Translations under genes and position numbers: made by a program
The notes under the pieces: generated by a model
What the model saw: only the letters and a program-made list of their open reading frames with translations
What the model was told of the DNA's origin: nothing
The model's database searches: none
NCBI RefSeq assembly: GCF_039539445.1
Contig: NZ_BAABDD010000018.1
Coordinates: forward strand, 36,571-100,570
Source: Salinactinospora qingdaonensis
GTDB taxonomy: Bacteria; Actinomycetota; Actinomycetes; Streptosporangiales; Streptosporangiaceae
DNA: 64,000 bases
Direction: 5' to 3'
Shown: positions 1 to 9,198 of the stretch, piece by piece
Layout: every line of letters begins with the position of its first letter
How positions within the stretch are numbered: position 1 is the first letter of the stretch

Positions 1-885
1 TGCTACCAGCGGCAGTCCATGGTGGCGCTGGCCGAGCGGGTCCCCAGCGTGTACCAGTTGTTCCACCGCTGCCTGGTCAGCACCGACGACATTCTTGACC
101 AGATCATCAAGCGGCAGCGGCCCAAGTACGACTTCGAAAGCGACTTCTTCGCCCCGGAGGATCTGGCGAGGATCGGCCTCGTCGCCGAGGACGTGCCTGT
201 CGACACCTACGCCGAGGCCCGCTCTCTGGTGCTGGACACCGTGCACCGGGAGGGCTACGTGGTCTTGGTGATCGACGTCTTCTACCTGCCGCACTGCCCC
301 GAGTACCGCAACGAGCACCTGGTTCACACCGTCACGCTGCGGGACTACGACGCCGGCGAGTGGTCGCTCGTCGACGACAACCCGGCGAGCGTGCTGTGCT
401 GGTACCGCTATCCCGAAGAGGTGGTCGCCGCCAGTTTCGACAACAACCAGCGGCGCAGGGTCAGGTATTTCACGACCAAGGATTTCGACGCTCAGCAGGC
501 CCACCACGAAACCGCGATGGCGTTCGCCACGCTGCTCGACACCCACCACGACAGCTACACGCTGCTGTCGGAGATCGGCGACATTCTCACGTGCCCCTGG
601 ATCGCGACGGAAACCGCCATTTCGCTGCTGCACGACGCTTTCTCGATCTACCAGGGTGCGCGGAGTTGCCTGCTGGAATACGTCCGGCACGCCCTCGGCG
701 CCCCCGATACGCACGCCGGCATCGGCCGCATCGTGGAGCGGGCCGGCGATGTGCGCAACCATCTGCTCCTGGGCAAGGTGACGGGGATGGTCGATTCCGG
801 CTATATGGCATCCGCCTGCCACGAGCTCAAGGGCGCAGAGGAGGAGGCGTTGTCGCTTCTGCGCAGGGCTGCCGAGAAGAACTAG
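1..885 (+). CDS. BtrH-like papain-fold protein, 5' end outside window
   Basis: The reading frame is open from base 1, so the gene starts upstream; 294 residues are visible. The first residue is a Cys followed by YQRQS, and a His lies in HLVHTVTLRDYD about 100 residues later with Asp residues just after it. This Cys...His...Asp order fits the papain-like/BtrH N-terminal fold, where BtrH transfers an acyl chain from a carrier protein in butirosin synthesis. The C-terminal third is helical and unassigned. Two ATP-grasp genes follow on the same strand, which fits a role in amide-forming specialised metabolism. The family call rests on motif layout only; a C39-like peptidase is the main alternative. 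Confidence 0.45.
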   Translation, partial: CYQRQSMVALAERVPSVYQLFHRCLVSTDDILDQIIKRQRPKYDFESDFFAPEDLARIGLVAEDVPVDTYAEARSLVLDTVHREGYVVLVIDVFYLPHCPEYRNEHLVHTVTLRDYDAGEWSLVDDNPASVLCWYRYPEEVVAASFDNNQRRRVRYFTTKDFDAQQAHHETAMAFATLLDTHHDSYTLLSEIGDILTCPWIATETAISLLHDAFSIYQGARSCLLEYVRHALGAPDTHAGIGRIVERAGDVRNHLLLGKVTGMVDSGYMASACHELKGAEEEALSLLRRAAEKN

Positions 886-1145
886 CGGCCATGGAGCCCG
901 GATCGGCGGGGCGGGACCGCTCGCGTTGTGCTCGCCTCGGGCCAGTGCCGGCTGCGCGCGTCGAATGGCCCGGCAGGCGTGACTTGGGATTGGCGAGGTC
1001 AACCGACCACAGGCATCGATTCCGTCATACCGAAAATGAAAAATATTGCTCGACATGACTCGCGAGATTTATTATAAAGAGAAGTTTGACTTTATCAAGA
1101 ATGTAATATTCTGGAAACAATATTTCGGTTGGCCGAGGGACTCAA
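886..1145. other. AT-rich intergenic region
   Basis: No gene is seen. The last 110 bases (about 1035-1145) are strikingly AT-rich compared with the surroundings and contain runs such as TTTATTATAAAG and GTAATATTC, so this is probably the promoter region of the ATP-grasp gene at 1146. Confidence 0.4.
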
Positions 1146-2360
1146 TTGCACATCCTTGTCCTGCACCGTGTTCCGGACTCGTTCGTTCACTACGCCGAGA
1201 ACATCGACCATGACGAGCACAGCGTCACCTACGTGAGCGTGGGCGAACGTATGGCCACGCTGCCCGCCGACGTCCCGGCCCGCCGGATCGAGCGCCCCGG
1301 CACCGGCGACACGGCCGCTGAGGTGCTCGACGCCGTGCGCGGCCTGCCGAAACCGGACCGGGTGATCGCGCTGTCGGAGTACGACCTGCTGCCGGCGGCA
1401 CGGGTGCGCGAAGCGCTCGGGGTCCCCGGTGACCACGAAAAAGACGTGCTGCCCGCGCGGGACAAGGTCGTGATGAAGTCCGCGGTGGCGCGGGCGGGGC
1501 TGCGGGCACCGCGTTTCGCCCCGCTGCCCGAGGCGTTCACCGAGGGCGCCGACTCGGTCGCGTGGAAGGGGGCGACCGTTCTCAAACCGCTGGCCGGCGC
1601 CTCCAGCGAGGGGGTCCGTACGTTCTCGACCGTGGCCGAGGCGCTGGAGGCGATGGGCGGCCAGGAGCACGCGACCGATCGCGAAGGCTTCGAGATCGAG
1701 GAGTTCGTCGAGGGGCCGATCATCCACGTCGACGGTCTCGTCGTGGGTGGGGAGCTGGTCACCGTCCAGGCCAGCCGCTATGTCGGCACCTGCCTGGGCT
1801 ATGCCGAGGGCCGTCCCATGGGCTCGATGCAGATCGACACCTCCCCGGAGGTGGTCGGCTGGACCCGGGACTGCCTGCGCGCGGTGGGGATCACCGACGG
1901 CCCTTTCCACCTCGAAGGTATCGAGACCACCGAGGGTCTGGTCTTCATGGAGGTCGGGGCGCGGTTCGGCGGCGCCGACGTGGTCGACAGCTTCGAGCTG
2001 GCCACAGGCGTGCACCTCCCCTCCGCCCAGGTTCGCCTGCTATTGGACGGTGAGGGGGCGCTCCCTTCGGCGCGGGTGCCCGCCCCCCATGAACGCTTCG
2101 GCTGGTTCGTCGTCCCGGGCCACACCCTCGGCGCCACGTACTGCCGGGTCGACGGCGTGGCGGACTTTCGCGACGATCCGATCGTACGGCGCTGGGTACA
2201 GCGCGCCCCCGACGAGCCGATCAAAGAGACCATCACCTACGCCGACACCGACGTTCCCCTCGCGGGGGTGCTCGGGCCGGCACCGGCGCCCGTCCTGGAG
2301 CGGTTCCTCACCGACCTGTTCGCGTCGGTGCGGGTGGAACCCGCACCGGCTCCGACCTGA
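1146..2360 (+). CDS. ATP-grasp domain carboxylate-amine ligase-like protein
   Basis: This 404-residue protein has the order of an ATP-grasp enzyme: an N-terminal pre-ATP-grasp region, DKVVMK near residue 117, the lysine and glycine-rich loop VLKPLAGASSEG, the EEFVEGP adenine-contact strand, and the metal-binding segment FMEVGARFGG. These enzymes activate a carboxylate as acyl phosphate and join it to an amine or thiol. The start is a TTG with GAGGGA a few bases upstream. A second ATP-grasp gene follows after a 46-bp gap, so the two may add different building blocks. The substrate cannot be read from sequence. Confidence 0.8.
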   Translation: MHILVLHRVPDSFVHYAENIDHDEHSVTYVSVGERMATLPADVPARRIERPGTGDTAAEVLDAVRGLPKPDRVIALSEYDLLPAARVREALGVPGDHEKDVLPARDKVVMKSAVARAGLRAPRFAPLPEAFTEGADSVAWKGATVLKPLAGASSEGVRTFSTVAEALEAMGGQEHATDREGFEIEEFVEGPIIHVDGLVVGGELVTVQASRYVGTCLGYAEGRPMGSMQIDTSPEVVGWTRDCLRAVGITDGPFHLEGIETTEGLVFMEVGARFGGADVVDSFELATGVHLPSAQVRLLLDGEGALPSARVPAPHERFGWFVVPGHTLGATYCRVDGVADFRDDPIVRRWVQRAPDEPIKETITYADTDVPLAGVLGPAPAPVLERFLTDLFASVRVEPAPAPT

Positions 2361-2406
2361 GCCCGCCGGCTCGCCCCGTCCCTCCCGGTAGACCGAAGGG
2401 GTCCCC

Positions 2407-3642
2407 ATGGCACAACCTGACCACAAGCCGCTGCTGCTGCTCATCACCACCGGGCTCCGGCGCTACCGCGAGTACCTGCTGCGCTCGATCTGCACCCGCT
2501 ACCGCGTCCACCTGATCCACAGCGTCGAGCCCACGTGGGAGCTGGAGTACGTGGCCGGTGCGACCGTGGTGCGCGACACGGGTGCCGAGAACGTCGTGGC
2601 CGCGGCCCGGCAGATCGCGGCGCAGCAGCGGGTCACCGGGGTCATGAGCTGGCACGAGGAGCATATCGTGCAGGCGGCGCTGGTCGCCGAGGAGCTGGGG
2701 CTGCCCGGCACTCGGGCCGAGGCCGTGTGGCGCTGCCGCGACAAGTTCCAGACCCGCACGACACTGGCCGCCGAGGGGCTTGCCCAGCCGGCCTTCATGC
2801 TGGTCGGCACCGCGGAAGAGGCGATGACCGCCGCGGACAAGCTCGGCTACCCGGTGGTGGTCAAGCCGCGCGCCGCCGGGGGAAGCCAGGGCGTCACCCT
2901 GGTCCACGACGCCGCGGAGCTGGCCGACCATTTCGCCGTCAGCCGGGACGTCGTGGTCACCGACACACCGGACTACGAGCAGGGGGTCCTGGTCGAGGAG
3001 TACCTGGACGCACCCGAGATCAGTGTCGACTCGGTGGTGTACCGCGGCCGGGTGAAGCCGCTGTTTCTGGGCCGCAAGGACGTCGGCTTCCCGCCGTTCT
3101 TCGAGGAGACCGGGCACCTGGTCAGCCACGCCGACCCGCTGCTGGGCGACCCCGAGCTGCTGGGGGCGCTGGAGGCGATCCACGCGGCTCTGGGCTACAC
3201 CGACGGCTGGACCCACGCCGAACTGCGCCTGACCGCGCAGGGCCCCAAGCTGATCGAGGTCAACGGCCGGCTGGGGGGCGACATGATCCCCTACCTGGGC
3301 ATGCGAGCCTCCGGCATCGACCCTGGGCTGGCCGCGGCGGCCGTGGCCTGCGGCGAGGAGCCGGCGACCGCCGCCTCGGCGACCTCGGTGGCCGGCGTGC
3401 GGTTCTGCTACCCGCCCGAGAACGACACCCTGATCGAGTCGGTGGAGTTCGACCAAAGCGCGCTGCCGCCGGAGATCGACCTGGCGCTGCCGCTCGTGGA
3501 GCGGGGCGACGTGGTTTCCCCGCCGCGCAAGGGCCTCATCGACGGCCGGATCGCGTTGGCGACCGCGGTGGCGCCGCAGGCCCCGGAGTGCCGCCGTGCG
3601 CTCGACCACGCGCAGCGGGCACTGCGGCTGCGTGTGGGCTGA
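2407..3642 (+). CDS. ATP-grasp domain carboxylate-amine ligase-like protein
   Basis: This 411-residue ATP-grasp protein has the core motifs YPVVVKPRAAGGSQGV (nucleotide lysine and glycine loop), VLVEEYL, and the metal-binding LIEVNGRLGGDM. The layout is like amino-acid ligases of the BacD or BtrJ kind, which form amides or load amino acids on carrier proteins. It follows the first ATP-grasp gene on the same strand and is probably cotranscribed. It is not a close repeat of its neighbour by eye, so the two enzymes probably have separate substrates. Confidence 0.82.
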   Translation: MAQPDHKPLLLLITTGLRRYREYLLRSICTRYRVHLIHSVEPTWELEYVAGATVVRDTGAENVVAAARQIAAQQRVTGVMSWHEEHIVQAALVAEELGLPGTRAEAVWRCRDKFQTRTTLAAEGLAQPAFMLVGTAEEAMTAADKLGYPVVVKPRAAGGSQGVTLVHDAAELADHFAVSRDVVVTDTPDYEQGVLVEEYLDAPEISVDSVVYRGRVKPLFLGRKDVGFPPFFEETGHLVSHADPLLGDPELLGALEAIHAALGYTDGWTHAELRLTAQGPKLIEVNGRLGGDMIPYLGMRASGIDPGLAAAAVACGEEPATAASATSVAGVRFCYPPENDTLIESVEFDQSALPPEIDLALPLVERGDVVSPPRKGLIDGRIALATAVAPQAPECRRALDHAQRALRLRVG

Positions 3643-3813
3643 GCGCACTTATGGCGTACAGGTGCAAACGGGGACGTTGCGCGTGGGCACGCGCGCGGGC
3701 TGAGCCCCGCGCTTTCTCGGAAGACGCCGGTACTTGCGGGCGGGCACCGGCGCAGCGCACACGCGGGTGAAATACGAGCGAGGCCGGTCAGCCGGCGGTT
3801 GGGCGAGGTGCAC

Positions 3814-5460
3814 ATGACGGTGCTTGCCGATCTCGCGGCGGACTACGTCGCGGAGTTCGCGAAGTTGGACCCCTGCCAGGCCACGATGATGGGGATCGCC
3901 GGCCAGGAGGCCGAACTGACCGACTACAGCCCCCACGGGTGGGCGGCTCGCGGCGACCTGGCCCGCCGCACGCTCGCTGCTTTGGCGGCCACCCCGGTCG
4001 CCGGAGAGGGGGAGCGGGTCGCCGCGCGGGTGCTACGGGAGCGGCTAGAGGTCGACGTGGCGCTGCTTGACGCCGGGATCGCCGAGGCCGACCTCAACAT
4101 CCTCGACGGGCCGTTGCAGCGACTGCACCAGGCTGTCGAACTGCTCGATCAAGGCGAGCAGACCCGCTGGCCCGACGTGGCGTCCCGGCTGGACGGCTTC
4201 CCCGCCGCGCTGGCGCGGTTGCAGGAGGGGCTGACCGCGGCGCGCCGCGACGGCCGGGTGGCAGCGCGCCGACAGGTGGCCGGTGCCGTGACGCAGTGCG
4301 AGGAGAGCGCCGGCTACGTCGTGGCACTCGCCGAGCGCTACCCCGGCGGCGCGCTGGAGCGGCAGTTGGAACAGGCCGCGCAGGCCGCCGGGCGGGCGCT
4401 GCGCGACTTCGCCGCCTTCCTCGACCGCGACCTGGCGCCGCACGCCCCCGAGCGCGACGCCGTGGGCCGCGACCGCTACACGCTGGAGGTGCGTAACCAC
4501 CTCGGCACCACCCTCGACCTGGCCGAGACCTACGCTTGGGGCTGGGAGGAACTGGCGCACATCGAGACGCAGATGCGCGAGCTGGCGGCGGAGATCGCAC
4601 CGGGCGAACCGCTGGTGGCCGTGTTCGCCGCCCTGGACGCCGACCCCGCCCACCAGATCCACGGCGCCGATGCCTTCCGTGGCTACTTGCAGGAGCTGGC
4701 TGAGCAGGCTATCGACGACCTCGACGGGACACACTTCACCATCCCCGCCGCGCTGCGCCGTGTCGAGTGCCGTGTTCCCGCCGCGACCACCGGCGGCATC
4801 TCCTACCTGGCGCCGGCCGAGGACCTGTCCCGCCCCGGCCAGGTGTGGTGGACCGTTCCCGATCCGGACGCCACGATTCCCACCTGGACGGTTCCAGCGA
4901 TCATGTACCACGAGGGGGTCCCCGGCCACCACCTGCAACTGGGGGGCACCGTCCTCAGCCACACCCTCAACCATTTCCAGCGGGTCGCCGCTGAGCTGCA
5001 CCCCGGCCACGCCGAGGGGTGGGGACTCTACGCCGAACGACTCATGGACGAACTCGGCTACTACCAGCAGCCCGCGCACCGCCTCGGCATGCTCGCCTCC
5101 GGTCAGCAGTTGCGCGCGGCCCGCGTCGTGCTCGACATCGGGATGCACCTGGAGCTGGAGATCCCGCGCGGCACCGGCTTCTACGAGGGACAGCGGTGGA
5201 ACCGGGAGCTGGGGCTGGAGTTTCTGCGTAGCCGGCTGCCCGAGGACGACGCCACGCTTTCTTTCGAGATCGACCGTTACTTGGGGCGCCCCGGCCAGGC
5301 CCTGGCCTACAAGGTGGGCGAACGGGTGTGGCTGCGGGCCCGCGACGCCCAGCGCCGCGCCAAAGGCGCCGCCTTCGACGCCCGAGAGTTCCACCGGTTG
5401 GCGCTGGAGCTAGGACCCATGGGGCTGGACCTACTCGCCGACGAACTCGGCCGCCGTTGA
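3814..5460 (+). CDS. DUF885 family protein (predicted zinc peptidase)
   Basis: This protein of 548 residues carries the DUF885 hallmark MYHEGVPGHHLQLGG in its C-terminal half, where the two His and the Glu form the expected metal site, and a downstream HAEGWGLYAERLMDELGYY segment typical of the family. Members are thought to be cytoplasmic metallopeptidases, but few have known substrates. The ATG at 3814 is preceded by GGCGAGG at a good distance and is preferred over a TTG at 3799. It ends the plus arm of the locus; a role in trimming or resistance is speculative. Confidence 0.8.
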   Translation: MTVLADLAADYVAEFAKLDPCQATMMGIAGQEAELTDYSPHGWAARGDLARRTLAALAATPVAGEGERVAARVLRERLEVDVALLDAGIAEADLNILDGPLQRLHQAVELLDQGEQTRWPDVASRLDGFPAALARLQEGLTAARRDGRVAARRQVAGAVTQCEESAGYVVALAERYPGGALERQLEQAAQAAGRALRDFAAFLDRDLAPHAPERDAVGRDRYTLEVRNHLGTTLDLAETYAWGWEELAHIETQMRELAAEIAPGEPLVAVFAALDADPAHQIHGADAFRGYLQELAEQAIDDLDGTHFTIPAALRRVECRVPAATTGGISYLAPAEDLSRPGQVWWTVPDPDATIPTWTVPAIMYHEGVPGHHLQLGGTVLSHTLNHFQRVAAELHPGHAEGWGLYAERLMDELGYYQQPAHRLGMLASGQQLRAARVVLDIGMHLELEIPRGTGFYEGQRWNRELGLEFLRSRLPEDDATLSFEIDRYLGRPGQALAYKVGERVWLRARDAQRRAKGAAFDAREFHRLALELGPMGLDLLADELGRR

Positions 5461-5526
5461 CCCCGCCGTTTTCCCGGTGCGTAACGCCCGGCACAGTGGC
5501 CCCCCTCACCTGAGGTGTCCACCATC

Positions 5527-5552
5527 GCTCGTGCCTCGATCGAGGCACGAGC
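5527..5552. terminator. 26-bp perfect palindrome between convergent genes
   Basis: A perfect palindrome with arms GCTCGTGCCTCGA and its reverse complement lies midway between two convergent stop codons, which suits a bidirectional terminator. The arm equals the first half of the dispersed repeat family found elsewhere in the window, here fused head to head. Confidence 0.55.
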
Positions 5553-5604
5553 AAACGAAAACCCTCCCCACAGCTCCACACTCCAGCCGTTCGAAAAACA
5601 AAAC

Positions 5605-7101
5605 CTAATCCTCGGCCTGTTGCTTGGGCGGAGCCGGGGCGGGCGCGGGGGCGGGGGCAGCGTCGGTGGCGCGGCGGATGATGAACGCGGCCGTAACGGC
5701 GCCGAGGACCAGCAGCGCCACTGGCAGGTACATCGACTCGCTCAACGCGGCGCCGAAGGCGGCCATGGCCGACTCGGGCACCTCGCCCGCCGCGACTCCC
5801 TCGGCCGCGGCCCGCTCGCCGCCCAGGTCGTGGACGGCCATACGGCTGGCCACGACGGCGGCGATCGCGGCGCTGCCCAGCACCGACCCGACCTGGCGCA
5901 TCGTGTTGTAAGCCCCTGCGCCGGCACCGGCCTGGTGCAGGGGGAGATTCAGGGTCGCGGTCACCGCCAGCGAGGGCCAGAGACAGGCGTTGGCGATACC
6001 GGCGAGGGCTGCGCCCACCAGGAACACCGGGATCGGCGAATCGGGGGTCATGAGCGTGGCGAAGCCCATGAGTGTGGCCGCGAACAGCGTGAAGCCGGCG
6101 ACCGGGATCAACCGGGGGTGGAGCCGGTCGCCGAACATGCCGACGACGGGGACGAACAGCATGGCCAGGATCGCCATCGGGGCCAGCAGGAGCCCGGCGC
6201 CAACCCCCGACAGGGAGCGGACCTGCTCCAGGTAGAAGTACAGCGGGACCATGATCGCGGCCACCGCGGCGGCGGCTGCGGCGACGGCGACGCTGGACAG
6301 CGCGAAGTTGCGGTCCCTGAAGATACTCAGTGGCAGCAACGGCTCGCGGGTGGTGCGCCCCTGGTAGACGGTGAAGACGACCAGGACCGCCACTCCGGCG
6401 GCGATCATCCACCCCAGCCACGCCTCCCAGCCGCGGTTGCCGCCTTCTTGAATACCGAACACCAGCAGGAACATGCCGGTGAAGCTGAGCACGACGCCGG
6501 GGATGTCGAACCTGCGCCGTCTCTCAGATGTGTGGCTGGTGAGCACGGGCACGAACCGGATGGCCAGGATCAGGCCGGCGGCGCCGACCGGAACGTTGCT
6601 GAAGAAGATCCACTCCCAGCCGACCTGATCGGCCAGGACGCCTCCCAGCAGCGGCCCGACGAGGTTGGCCAGCCCGGCGACACCACCCCACAGGCTCATG
6701 GCGGCGCTGCGCCGCTCCGGGGGAAAGATCCGGGTGATCATCGCCATCGTCTGCGGGGTGACCATAGCGGCCCCCACGCCTTGGACGGCGCGGGCCGCGA
6801 TGAGCACCGTCACCGAGTCGGCCAGTCCGCACCCCAACGACGCCAGCGTGAACAGCGCCAGGCCCCACAGGTAGACGCTGCGAGGGCCAAGGTAGTCGCC
6901 GAGCCGACCGGCCGGCAGCAGTAGGGCCGCGAAGGTGAGGAGGTAGGCGCTGGTGGCCCATACGACCTGCGAGACGCCGGTGTTCAGGCTCTCCATGATC
7001 ACCGGGTTGGCCACGGCGACGATCGTCATGTCCAACACGACCATGAAATAGCCGACGACCAACGCTGTCAGGGCCGACCAGGGGTTGCGTTCAGCGGTCA
7101 C
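5605..7101 (-). CDS. MFS drug exporter, DHA2 (14-TMS) family
   Basis: This 498-residue, highly hydrophobic protein matches EmrB/QacA-type proton antiporters: GYFMVVLDMTIVAVANP in TM1, LPAGRLGDYLGPR in the loop after TM2, and a glycine-rich TM5 segment WGGVAGLANLVGPLLGG. The length fits 14 membrane segments. It starts at GTG with AAGGAA upstream and ends in a low-complexity Ala-Pro tail. As the last gene of the halogenase operon it probably exports the product and gives self-protection. Confidence 0.88.
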   Translation of the reverse strand: MTAERNPWSALTALVVGYFMVVLDMTIVAVANPVIMESLNTGVSQVVWATSAYLLTFAALLLPAGRLGDYLGPRSVYLWGLALFTLASLGCGLADSVTVLIAARAVQGVGAAMVTPQTMAMITRIFPPERRSAAMSLWGGVAGLANLVGPLLGGVLADQVGWEWIFFSNVPVGAAGLILAIRFVPVLTSHTSERRRRFDIPGVVLSFTGMFLLVFGIQEGGNRGWEAWLGWMIAAGVAVLVVFTVYQGRTTREPLLPLSIFRDRNFALSSVAVAAAAAAVAAIMVPLYFYLEQVRSLSGVGAGLLLAPMAILAMLFVPVVGMFGDRLHPRLIPVAGFTLFAATLMGFATLMTPDSPIPVFLVGAALAGIANACLWPSLAVTATLNLPLHQAGAGAGAYNTMRQVGSVLGSAAIAAVVASRMAVHDLGGERAAAEGVAAGEVPESAMAAFGAALSESMYLPVALLVLGAVTAAFIIRRATDAAPAPAPAPAPPKQQAED

Positions 7102-7153
7102 AGGTGCCCATTCCTTACTGGAGTTTCCCGAGGGCTCTGCGGGGGTGGAAACG

Positions 7154-8632
7154 TCACGGCAGCCGACCCAGCCTGCGCTTGATCCAGAAGACGAGGCGAC
7201 CGCTGCCGCGGACGAACCTGGTGAGCCGCTGTAGCGAGCTGGTGGCGGCGTGGTGCTTGAGCGGCGGTCCGAAAACGTACTGCCAGTAGAGCCAGCGCCG
7301 GTCGACGCGCCCCAACTGCTCGCACAGGTCGATAGCCATGACCTGCACGGGCTCGGCGCTGTAGGGGTGGGTCTTGGTGAGGGGCAGCCGTTTGGCGCCG
7401 ATCTTCTCGTAGCTGGGGGCGAGCTTTTCGATGGAGTCGAGGACGAGGTAACGGCAGTCGAGGTTGAAGACCATGCGCGCCACTTCGCGGAAGAGGGCGA
7501 CGACGACCCCGGCCCCCCGGGCGTCGGGGTGGATCGCCAGTCGCGACACCTCCACGAACCCGCCCCGCCAGATGTGGACCGGCAGCCCGGTCGTCTCAGC
7601 CTCGATCTCGCTCAGGGCGCGATCCCCGGCGTTGACCACGACCCGTCCCGTCCCCAGCACTTTGTTGCCCAACAGGCACATGAAGTTGACCGAGTGCGGG
7701 TCGAGGTGGTCGGCGACCTCCGTGCAGTCCGTCACTTCGGAGAGGCGGCCGAAGCTGCGGTTACCGGCCAGGCGCATGCCGAGTGCCTGGCGAAACGTCG
7801 CGTCGTCGGAGACCGTCTGGACCGTGAGGTAGCCGGTCATCCGCGACGGTTTGACGCCGCAGGACGCGAGTGCGGCGAAGTCGAACCCTTCGACGGTGCC
7901 GGCCAGAGCGATCGCGCAGAACTGTCTCGATCTTCGGTCGACGATGCGGAAGGCGAACCGCACCCCGCCGGGCTCCTCGCGATAGGCGGTCAACTGCGCA
8001 CGCAGTCGCAGGCGTCCCAGCCACGGCAGCCAGGACTCGACGGTGACGACCATTCCCGGCACCAGGCAGCGGCCCGGGTCCTGGGTCACGAACGCACCGT
8101 GGTAGGGCGAGAGCCGAACCACGCTGACGCGCTGCACCCGCTGGAAGAGCACGCTGCTGCGTAGACTCGCCGTGAGCGGTTCGGGCAGCAGGTAGTCGCC
8201 CGCCTCCAGTTGGGAGTCGACGAACCGGGCCAGGACGACTCCGCGGCTGCGGTCCACGGAATAGTCCGTGGTGAACAGCGGAACCCTTGTTCCCTTCCTG
8301 ACCTGGGGCCAGTCGGCTCGGAAGACCATGGCGAGCCGGCCGCCGTCGGCGATGTCGGCAAGCATGCGCGGGTCGGCGACGGTGCAGATGACCCAGCCGT
8401 CTGATCTACGGTCCTCAAGGACCGCCAGCACCCGGCGCCGGTCCGACCAGATCAACAGGTCCGGCTTGTGCAGTTCGACGTTCCAGTGCTGAAACGTTAC
8501 GCCGGGGTCGACCTGCTCAGCGTGGACAGCTTCCATATCGGCTTCCCTCCGGCTCGCGTGGGCGGTGCTCGCTTTCGGGCGCCCCTGGGCTGGCGGCGCG
8601 GCAGCGTCGCTCGTGGTCTCCGAGTACGGCAC
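7154..8632 (-). CDS. PilZ-like domain fused to FeeM-like N-acyltransferase (GNAT fold)
   Basis: The 492-residue protein has a disordered N-terminus (1-40), a beta-rich region (50-150), a PilZ-like segment (about 160-245) with RVQRVSVVRLSPYHGAFV resembling the R-rich plus D/NxSxxG signature, and a GNAT-fold region (268-438) with GNKVLGTGRVVV, EVSRLAIHPDARGAG and APSYEKIGAKRL. The last pattern is like FeeM N-acyl amino acid synthases and autoinducer synthases, which take acyl chains from an ACP. A basic tail follows. GGAGG precedes the GTG start, 21 bp after the hydrolase gene. The GNAT call is fairly firm; the PilZ call is tentative. Confidence 0.6.
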   Translation of the reverse strand: MPYSETTSDAAAPPAQGRPKASTAHASRREADMEAVHAEQVDPGVTFQHWNVELHKPDLLIWSDRRRVLAVLEDRRSDGWVICTVADPRMLADIADGGRLAMVFRADWPQVRKGTRVPLFTTDYSVDRSRGVVLARFVDSQLEAGDYLLPEPLTASLRSSVLFQRVQRVSVVRLSPYHGAFVTQDPGRCLVPGMVVTVESWLPWLGRLRLRAQLTAYREEPGGVRFAFRIVDRRSRQFCAIALAGTVEGFDFAALASCGVKPSRMTGYLTVQTVSDDATFRQALGMRLAGNRSFGRLSEVTDCTEVADHLDPHSVNFMCLLGNKVLGTGRVVVNAGDRALSEIEAETTGLPVHIWRGGFVEVSRLAIHPDARGAGVVVALFREVARMVFNLDCRYLVLDSIEKLAPSYEKIGAKRLPLTKTHPYSAEPVQVMAIDLCEQLGRVDRRWLYWQYVFGPPLKHHAATSSLQRLTRFVRGSGRLVFWIKRRLGRLP

Positions 8633-8653
8633 GCCGTTCCTCCAGTCGCCGGC

Positions 8654-9196
8654 TCAGCGCACGAAATGGTCGGTGAAGATGGACCAGCCCTCGTCCCAGG
8701 CGCCCAGGTCGGACTCGGCGTTGATGTGGCCTCGGCGGCCGACGTTGACCAGTTGAGCGCCCATCTGCCGAGCCGCTGCCTCGGAGTGCTCCAGGGAGCC
8801 ATAGGGGTCGTTCTCACTGGCCACCACGACCGTGGGGAAGGGCAGCCGCTCCTGGGGCGGGGCACCGAACCCCTGCGCCGCAGCCGGGAAGTTGGGGCCG
8901 TGCACGTCGGGCATCGCGACCAGGAACGCCCCGGTGATGGCGGTATCGGTGTGGTCGCGGGCCCATTCAGCCACCACCGAACAGCCCAGACTGTGGGCGA
9001 CGAGGAGTTTGGGGCCGGTGACGGCGGCGAGTGCGTCGTCGAGGTCTTTGACCCACCGGTCACGGTCGGGGCTGTCCCAGGACTCGTGCTCGACCCAGAC
9101 GCCGCCTGCCGTGCGCTGGTACCACAGGTACTGCCAGTGGTGGGCCTCGGAGTTGCCAATGCCGGCGAGGAACACATAGGTCGCTGTCGTTTCCAT
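8654..9196 (-). CDS. RBBP9/YdeN-type small alpha/beta hydrolase
   Basis: This 180-residue protein has the compact serine hydrolase fold of the RBBP9/YdeN family: N-terminal VFLAGIGNSEAHHW, nucleophile motif AHSLGCS, and C-terminal ASENDPYG (acid) and RRGHINAES (base His). The ATG at 9196 has GAGG seven bases upstream inside the end of the halogenase gene, and the halogenase TGA lies two bases before this ATG, so the two are translationally linked. It could act as an editing thioesterase or product hydrolase in the pathway; this is inferred from position only. Confidence 0.78.
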   Translation of the reverse strand: METTATYVFLAGIGNSEAHHWQYLWYQRTAGGVWVEHESWDSPDRDRWVKDLDDALAAVTGPKLLVAHSLGCSVVAEWARDHTDTAITGAFLVAMPDVHGPNFPAAAQGFGAPPQERLPFPTVVVASENDPYGSLEHSEAAARQMGAQLVNVGRRGHINAESDLGAWDEGWSIFTDHFVR

Positions 9197-9198
9197 GG

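Noticed and set aside
2308..3648. A 446-residue minus-strand open frame
   Set aside because: It is antisense to the second ATP-grasp gene, which has clear catalytic motifs; the antisense product has a His/Gly/Arg-rich noise composition.
3643..3813. A possible small gene between the second ATP-grasp and DUF885 genes
   Set aside because: Only short frames without a ribosome binding site or family resemblance are present.
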